From Nitrospinota bacterium (GTDB lineage: Bacteria > Nitrospinota_A > JADGAW01), in NCBI GenBank assembly GCA_015231815.1, contig JADGAW010000002.1, positions 1 to 42,992 on the forward strand: a DNA stretch of 42,992 nucleotides. Reading direction: 5' to 3'. Positions 37,908-42,992 of the stretch are shown piece after piece. The position numbers were made by a program, and so were the translations under genes. The notes under the pieces were generated by a model. It was not told the DNA's origin and did no database searches. It saw only the letters and a list, made by a program, of their open reading frames with translations. Each line of letters begins with the position of its first letter. Within the stretch, counting starts at the first letter, position 1.

Positions 37908-38499
37908 ATATTTATTTCTTCTTACCTCTACAGTTTTACTCTTCCTTGTTTCCTGTGGAGTAACAAATCAAAAACTTAGGATGTCTGGCGTTCAGAATTA
38001 CGTTTTTCCTGATATTTATGATTGGAATGTTAAAACAGGTTTGTTTATTTTTCATTCTCCAACAAACTCTATGGACGTTGCATATGGATTTTCACAACGG
38101 CTTCATAAAAAAATGTTAACCAGAAGCCTTTTTAAAACAATTACTTTTGTTGACCTTCAGATTGGAAATGATGAACTTGCATTGAGAAAAGGAAAAGAAC
38201 TTGGCTTTGATTATGTAATTTACGGAAGTGTCAATGAACGTGTTTTTGTTGTTCGGGCTGATGAAACAAAACCTTTTGTTTCCATGTCTATGAAAATCCT
38301 TGATACAAAAACAGGCACAACCCTCTGGTACATTGATGATTCCATTACAGGAGATGCTCCGATGTATAAAAGGCTTGTAGGAATGGATACCTATAAGGAC
38401 TATCCCAGTGTTATGTTCCTTGAGGAAAATCTTATAACAAATGTAGTTAATTTTCTTGCAGAAGCAAAAACAAAGTTAAAAAGACAATTAAAACAATGA
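37891..38499 (+). CDS. Envelope lipoprotein of unknown function (CsgG/TolB-N-like appearance); start at 37891 or 37897
   Basis: MKGRYLFLLTSTVLLFLVSCG lipobox; LGFDYVIYGSVNERVFVVRADETKPFVSMSMKILDTKTGTTLWYIDDSITGD. Confidence 0.7.
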   Translation: MFMKGRYLFLLTSTVLLFLVSCGVTNQKLRMSGVQNYVFPDIYDWNVKTGLFIFHSPTNSMDVAYGFSQRLHKKMLTRSLFKTITFVDLQIGNDELALRKGKELGFDYVIYGSVNERVFVVRADETKPFVSMSMKILDTKTGTTLWYIDDSITGDAPMYKRLVGMDTYKDYPSVMFLEENLITNVVNFLAEAKTKLKRQLKQ

Positions 38500-39731
38500 A
38501 AAATTCACGAATTGTAATTACTGGCATTGGGCTCACAGCACCAAACGGTAACTCTCTTAGAGAGTATAGGGAAAGTTTGTTAAGTGGTAAATCAGGAGTT
38601 GAGGAATTTGAAACGAGGTTTATGGGAAGAGTTTTAGCAGGAGTGTGTGATTTCGATGAACTGAAGTATCAGAAAAAAAAGGAAGTAAGAAGAGGTACAA
38701 GAGCTGGTTCTGTTGGAATATATTGCTCCAATGAAGCGATTGCTGATGCTGGACTTTCTGATGGCACATGGAACAAATCAAGAACAGGAGTATATCTTGG
38801 AATCACTGAGCATGGTAATGTGGAAACAGAGAATGAGATATACAATATTAGCCAATTTGACTATAACGTGAAATATTGGTCTCATCATCATAATCCCAGA
38901 ACTGTTGCCAACAACCCGGCTGGAGAAGTAACGCTGAATATGGGAATTACCGGTCCTCATTACACAATGGGAGCTGCCTGTGCTGCGGGAAATATTGGGC
39001 TTATACAGGGGTGTCAAATGCTTATGCTTGATGAAGTGGATATGGCACTTGCAGGAGGGGTTTCAGAATCTATACATACCTTTGGAATATTTGCCAGCTT
39101 TAAGGCACAAAATGCTTTAGCGGAACACCTTAATCCTGAAAAAGCAAGCAGGCCCTTCGACCTTGAACGTAACGGAATTGTTGTTTCAGAAGGAGGGTGT
39201 GTTTTTACACTGGAAAGGCTTGAAGATGCTTTGGCAAGGGGAGCTAAAATCTATTGTGAAGTTGCTGGTTACAGTATTAATTCTGATGCAACGGATTTTG
39301 TTCTTCCGAACGAACAAAGGCAAGCGGAATGTATGGAGCTTGCAATCAAAAAAGCAGGAATTACCGCACAGGATATTGATATCTTAAGCTCTCATGCAAC
39401 CTCTACTCCGCAGGGAGATATTCAGGAGGTTGGAGCAATTAAAAAGGTCTTCGGCGAATCGAAAAAACTGCATGTAAATAATACGAAAAGTTTTATAGGT
39501 CATACAATGGGAGCTGCTGGAGCATTGGAACTTGCGGGAAATATTCCATCTTTTGAGGATAATATAATTCATCCAACAATTAACCTTGAGAATCCCGACC
39601 CACAATGTTCGGGAATAAACATTATTGTTAATTCTCCTCAAAAGACAGATATGGTAAAATACCTCCTCAATAATTCGTTCGGCATGGTGGGTATAAACTC
39701 TGTTGTGATCGTTAAGAAGTATGAAAATTAG
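38496..39731 (+). CDS. Beta-ketoacyl-ACP synthase (KAS II/FabF-like ketosynthase)
   Basis: MGAACAAGNIGLIQG (active-site Cys), SSHATSTPQGDIQE (His), NNTKSFIGHTMGAAGALELAG (Lys/His); SRPFDLERNGIVVSEGG. Confidence 0.93.
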   Translation: MKNSRIVITGIGLTAPNGNSLREYRESLLSGKSGVEEFETRFMGRVLAGVCDFDELKYQKKKEVRRGTRAGSVGIYCSNEAIADAGLSDGTWNKSRTGVYLGITEHGNVETENEIYNISQFDYNVKYWSHHHNPRTVANNPAGEVTLNMGITGPHYTMGAACAAGNIGLIQGCQMLMLDEVDMALAGGVSESIHTFGIFASFKAQNALAEHLNPEKASRPFDLERNGIVVSEGGCVFTLERLEDALARGAKIYCEVAGYSINSDATDFVLPNEQRQAECMELAIKKAGITAQDIDILSSHATSTPQGDIQEVGAIKKVFGESKKLHVNNTKSFIGHTMGAAGALELAGNIPSFEDNIIHPTINLENPDPQCSGINIIVNSPQKTDMVKYLLNNSFGMVGINSVVIVKKYEN

Positions 39732-39784
39732 CGACTTACACTATTTTTACCACCTTCCCCAAAACTATTTATCGGAGTTATTTA

Positions 39785-40036
39785 ATGACTAAGGAAGATA
39801 TTAAATCTGCAATTTTAGAAATAATTGAAGACATTAATCCAGATGAGGATGTAAACAATGTTGACCCGCAAAAAAACCTCAGAGATCAATTTGATCTGGA
39901 TTCTATGGACTTTCTTGATATTGTTATGGAACTAAGAAAAAGATATGGGGTGGAAGTTCCAGAGGCAGACTACATGGAACTCGCAACTCTTGATAGCTGT
40001 ATCACCTACCTTGAGCCAAAACTCGCTGCAAAATAA
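39785..40036 (+). CDS. Acyl carrier protein
   Basis: 83 aa, acidic, LRDQFDLDSMDFLDIVMELRKRYGVEVPEADYMEL with DSM phosphopantetheine serine. Confidence 0.92.
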   Translation: MTKEDIKSAILEIIEDINPDEDVNNVDPQKNLRDQFDLDSMDFLDIVMELRKRYGVEVPEADYMELATLDSCITYLEPKLAAK

Positions 40037-40046
40037 ATCATAATAG

Positions 40047-40069
40047 GGTTCAGCAATTTTTGTTGAACC
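40047..40069. terminator. Hairpin between convergent ACP and dnaJ genes, possible bidirectional terminator
   Basis: GGTTCAGCAA-TTT-TTGTTGAACC: 10-bp stem with one G-T wobble, followed by a pyrimidine-rich stretch. Confidence 0.55.
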
Positions 40070-40091
40070 TTCCCTTTCTCAATAACATTCA

Positions 40092-41195
40092 TTATTCAAA
40101 CAAACCTTGAATTTTAGAGAGCATATTTTTGCTTGCTGGAGTAAATCGTTGGTTACGCAGGTGGGCAAACTTTTTTAGAAGTTCTCTCTCTTCACCCGTT
40201 AAGTCTGTTGGTGTTTCTACAATCAACTGAACCCGCTGATCACCTTTTCCCGGACTATTTACGTTTTGAATTCCCTTTCCTTTGAGTCGAAGAGTTTTAT
40301 GAGTTTGGGTTCCGGCGGGAACCTTCACAATAACATCATTTTCCAATGTTGGAATTTCAATTTCACCTCCAAGTGCAGCAGTTTCAAAATTTATGGGGAC
40401 GGTTAATAAAATATCGTCATTTTTTCTTTCAAAAACAGGGTGTGGCTTAACTTTCAATACGATAAGCAGGTCTCCTGCATCAGAGTTACCAAGTCCAATA
40501 CTTCCTTCCTTGGAGTACTTAAGGGTGGTTTGATCTGTTACTCCGGCAGGAATGGTTATATCAAGAAAAACTTCTTTTTGTATAACGCCCTCTCCGCCAC
40601 ATTCTTTACAGGGGTATTTGATTGTATATCCGCTACCATCACATACCGGGCATAAACCCTGAATTTGTTTGTTGCCAATTCTGTTAACGATTTTTCCGTT
40701 TCCATAGCATTTTATACATATTTCTGTATCCGTTCCCTCTTTGCAGCCACTGCCAAAACAGGTGTGACATCGTTCCTTTCGTTTGAATTTTAATTTAGCA
40801 TCTCCTCCCTTTGCTGCAGTTACGAAGTCTATTGGATGGGTTATACGAATATCACTCCCCCGTTTGTCCTTATTTCCGATGGATGCTCCTCCAAAGATAT
40901 CCTTAAAGAGTTGTTCAAATATTTTCTTAACATTTACCTTGTCGTGAAAAATATTTTTTAAATCTTCTTCTAAATGTTTTGAGTTGCCGTAGCGGTCATA
41001 TTTAGCTTTTTTTTCCGGGTCTTTTAAAACAAAATATGCCTCACTGATTTCCTTGAATTTTGCTTCTGCCTGAGGGTTTCCTCTGTTTTTATCCGGATGA
41101 TATTTAATGGCAAGTACTCTATACGCCTTTTTTATATCTGATTGAGATGCATCATTTCTGATTCTCAGTATCTCGTAGTAGGTTTTTTTTTTCAT
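40092..41195 (-). CDS. dnaJ: Chaperone DnaJ
   Basis: J domain YYEILRIRNDASQSDIKKAYRVLAIKYHPDKNRG; four CxxCxGxG-type zinc repeats (CHTCFGSGC, CIKCYGNGK, CPVCDGSGY, CKECGGEGV). Confidence 0.96.
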   Translation of the reverse strand: MKKKTYYEILRIRNDASQSDIKKAYRVLAIKYHPDKNRGNPQAEAKFKEISEAYFVLKDPEKKAKYDRYGNSKHLEEDLKNIFHDKVNVKKIFEQLFKDIFGGASIGNKDKRGSDIRITHPIDFVTAAKGGDAKLKFKRKERCHTCFGSGCKEGTDTEICIKCYGNGKIVNRIGNKQIQGLCPVCDGSGYTIKYPCKECGGEGVIQKEVFLDITIPAGVTDQTTLKYSKEGSIGLGNSDAGDLLIVLKVKPHPVFERKNDDILLTVPINFETAALGGEIEIPTLENDVIVKVPAGTQTHKTLRLKGKGIQNVNSPGKGDQRVQLIVETPTDLTGEERELLKKFAHLRNQRFTPASKNMLSKIQGLFE

Positions 41196-41270
41196 TGTTT
41201 TGAATAACTATTGGGAAATATGAGCCTTAAAGTCAGAAAAAAGATATGATAATATTCAGTTCATAATTAA

Positions 41271-42890
41271 TTGTACCGGAGTATTGTATTGAGACCTATA
41301 ATCCTTTATGTAATTGCTCTTGCCGGAGGTATTTTACAGGCACTTGCTTTTCCATTTACCAATATAGCTTCTTTTTCCTTTATTGCATTGATTTTTTTGT
41401 TCATTGTAACAAATACCAATGGTAGGTTAAAGCAGCATTTTTTCTATGGTTTTGCCTGGGGCTTTTCCTTCTTTTCTGTTCTTATTTACTGGATAATTGA
41501 AACTGTACACATCTTTGGAAAGCTTCCTTTACTTATTTCCCTTGGTGCCTATCTGCTTTTGGTTGTGTATCTATCACTCTATCCTGCAATATTTGCTCTC
41601 TTTATCGCCTGGTTATTTAAAAAACTTGACGTAAATATTTTTTATAACCGTTTGTTACTTTACCTTTCCCTTCCCTCCGCATGGATTATTCTTGAACAGG
41701 TTCGGGGTAATTTTATGAGCGGTTTCCCCTGGGGGGTGTTGGGGTATTCATTAGTGAGCTGGCAAGAGATGGTACAGATGGCAGAATTTACTTCTGTATA
41801 TGGTGTTTCATTTTTTATTGTTCTGATAAATGTTCTTATATTTTTTCTTATTGGATCGGAAATTAAATATAGTGGTTTTAAACAATTTACCCTTGGAAAA
41901 AAGGAAAAATTCGCCATTTTGTGTTTGCTTTTCATTCTCATTGGAGGAAATTATTTTATGGGAAGCCAGTTGATAAAAAAATATGAAGCTCAAATAAACA
42001 ATGAAAGCTTAAAGGTTGGATTGTTACAGGGTAATATTTCACAGGAAATAAAATGGAACGAAAATTTTCGTGATGAAACTATCCTGAAATATTTTAAGTT
42101 GCAGAAGGAAGCAATACGTTCAGGGGCAAAACTTATTATTTGGCCGGAGACTTCTTTTCCTCTTTATCTTTTGAGAGAGGATTTTTTTCTTACCATTTTT
42201 ACGAATCAGTCGTTGAGTAACAATGTCTATATTATTGCCGGAACACCTGATTATATTTTGGAAGGTCAGGGCAATAGCTATAGTATTACTAATACGGCAC
42301 TGTTTTTTCGCCCTGATAATCTTGATCAAAAAAAATTACCGGAGAGGTACGATAAAATTCATCTTGTGCCTTTCGGAGAATATGTCCCCTTAAAAAAATG
42401 GTTGCCGTTTATTGATAAATTAGTTGAAGAAGTTGGAAATTTCAGGTCTGGAGAAGGAGCCCAGCTCTTCAGTAATGGAGCTTTTTCCCTCTCACCGTTT
42501 ATTTGTTTTGAAATTATTTTTCCTGAAGAAGTAAGAAACAGTATTAACCAAGGGGCTAATCTTATTGTTCACATAACCAATGATGCCTGGTTTGGTAAGA
42601 CAGCGGCTCCAAGGCAGCATGTGGAGATTGTTCAAATGAGGAGTATTGAAAACAGGGTTGCATCTGTTACTGCGGCAAATACCGGTATAAGCAATATTAT
42701 TTCAAATACAGGGAAGGTTATTAAAGAAACGAAACTCATGGAGGAAACCGTTTTGGTTGGAGATGTTTTTCTTTCTACAGGAGAACGAACCTTCTATGGC
42801 AAAAACGGACTTTGGCTTCTTTACCTGAGCTATGGTATTATTCTCCTAACAATAATTATTGTTGCAAAGAGAAAAGATTTTCATACATGA
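41271..42890 (+). CDS. lnt: Apolipoprotein N-acyltransferase
   Basis: LIIWPETSFPLYLLRE (Glu), YDKIHLVPFGEYVPLKKWLPF (Lys), FICFEIIFPE (Cys) triad; N-terminal TM region; TTG start. Confidence 0.94.
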   Translation: MYRSIVLRPIILYVIALAGGILQALAFPFTNIASFSFIALIFLFIVTNTNGRLKQHFFYGFAWGFSFFSVLIYWIIETVHIFGKLPLLISLGAYLLLVVYLSLYPAIFALFIAWLFKKLDVNIFYNRLLLYLSLPSAWIILEQVRGNFMSGFPWGVLGYSLVSWQEMVQMAEFTSVYGVSFFIVLINVLIFFLIGSEIKYSGFKQFTLGKKEKFAILCLLFILIGGNYFMGSQLIKKYEAQINNESLKVGLLQGNISQEIKWNENFRDETILKYFKLQKEAIRSGAKLIIWPETSFPLYLLREDFFLTIFTNQSLSNNVYIIAGTPDYILEGQGNSYSITNTALFFRPDNLDQKKLPERYDKIHLVPFGEYVPLKKWLPFIDKLVEEVGNFRSGEGAQLFSNGAFSLSPFICFEIIFPEEVRNSINQGANLIVHITNDAWFGKTAAPRQHVEIVQMRSIENRVASVTAANTGISNIISNTGKVIKETKLMEETVLVGDVFLSTGERTFYGKNGLWLLYLSYGIILLTIIIVAKRKDFHT

Positions 42891-42992
42891 ATTCTGAAGT
42901 ATTTTTTCACCTGTTTTTTCACTATTGCCCTTAATGCTTTTTATGCAATACCGTTATAAAAAGAATTCAATGGTACAACGTTTCAATTCAGT

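Noticed and set aside
1-42992. CRISPR array, rRNA, intact transposase or integrase
   Set aside because: No regularly spaced direct repeats, no rRNA-like sequence, no ORF with transposase/integrase motifs recognised on reading.

Overview
The window comes from a low-GC, Gram-negative-type bacterial chromosome; taxonomy cannot be assigned from the sequence alone. Most of it is ordinary core gene content: citrate synthase (partial), ribD, tsaE, dapF, thiL, thpR, an SdhA/SdhB/HdrB-like succinate dehydrogenase or fumarate reductase operon, an S41 protease, lon, rsfS, rodA, fabH-plsX-rpmF, a deoxynucleoside kinase, dnaJ and lnt. There are three less ordinary segments. (i) 2.05-11.4 kb is a surface-glycan cluster: two GT4-type glycosyltransferases, two methyltransferases, a radical SAM/SPASM enzyme, a hexapeptide acyltransferase, a flippase and two GT-C-like membrane proteins. 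(ii) 12.9-20.7 kb is an accessory segment. It holds about 0.7 kb of hairpin-dense non-coding DNA, two MNT/HEPN toxin-antitoxin-type modules (one HEPN gene frameshifted), each preceded by a small membrane protein gene, and an orphan HicB-like/HTH gene in a visibly GC-richer patch next to a 37-bp palindrome. (iii) 36.4-40.0 kb is a tightly packed operon of three envelope lipoproteins (two of them tandem FlgO-like paralogs), a ketosynthase and an acyl carrier protein. The best candidates for something undescribed are the zinc-ribbon/TM + HEPN + MNT operon, the structured intergenic region at about 12.98-13.53 kb, and the lipoprotein-KS-ACP operon. No tRNA, rRNA, CRISPR array or intact transposase was recognised. 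All family names come from reading motifs, not from database searches.
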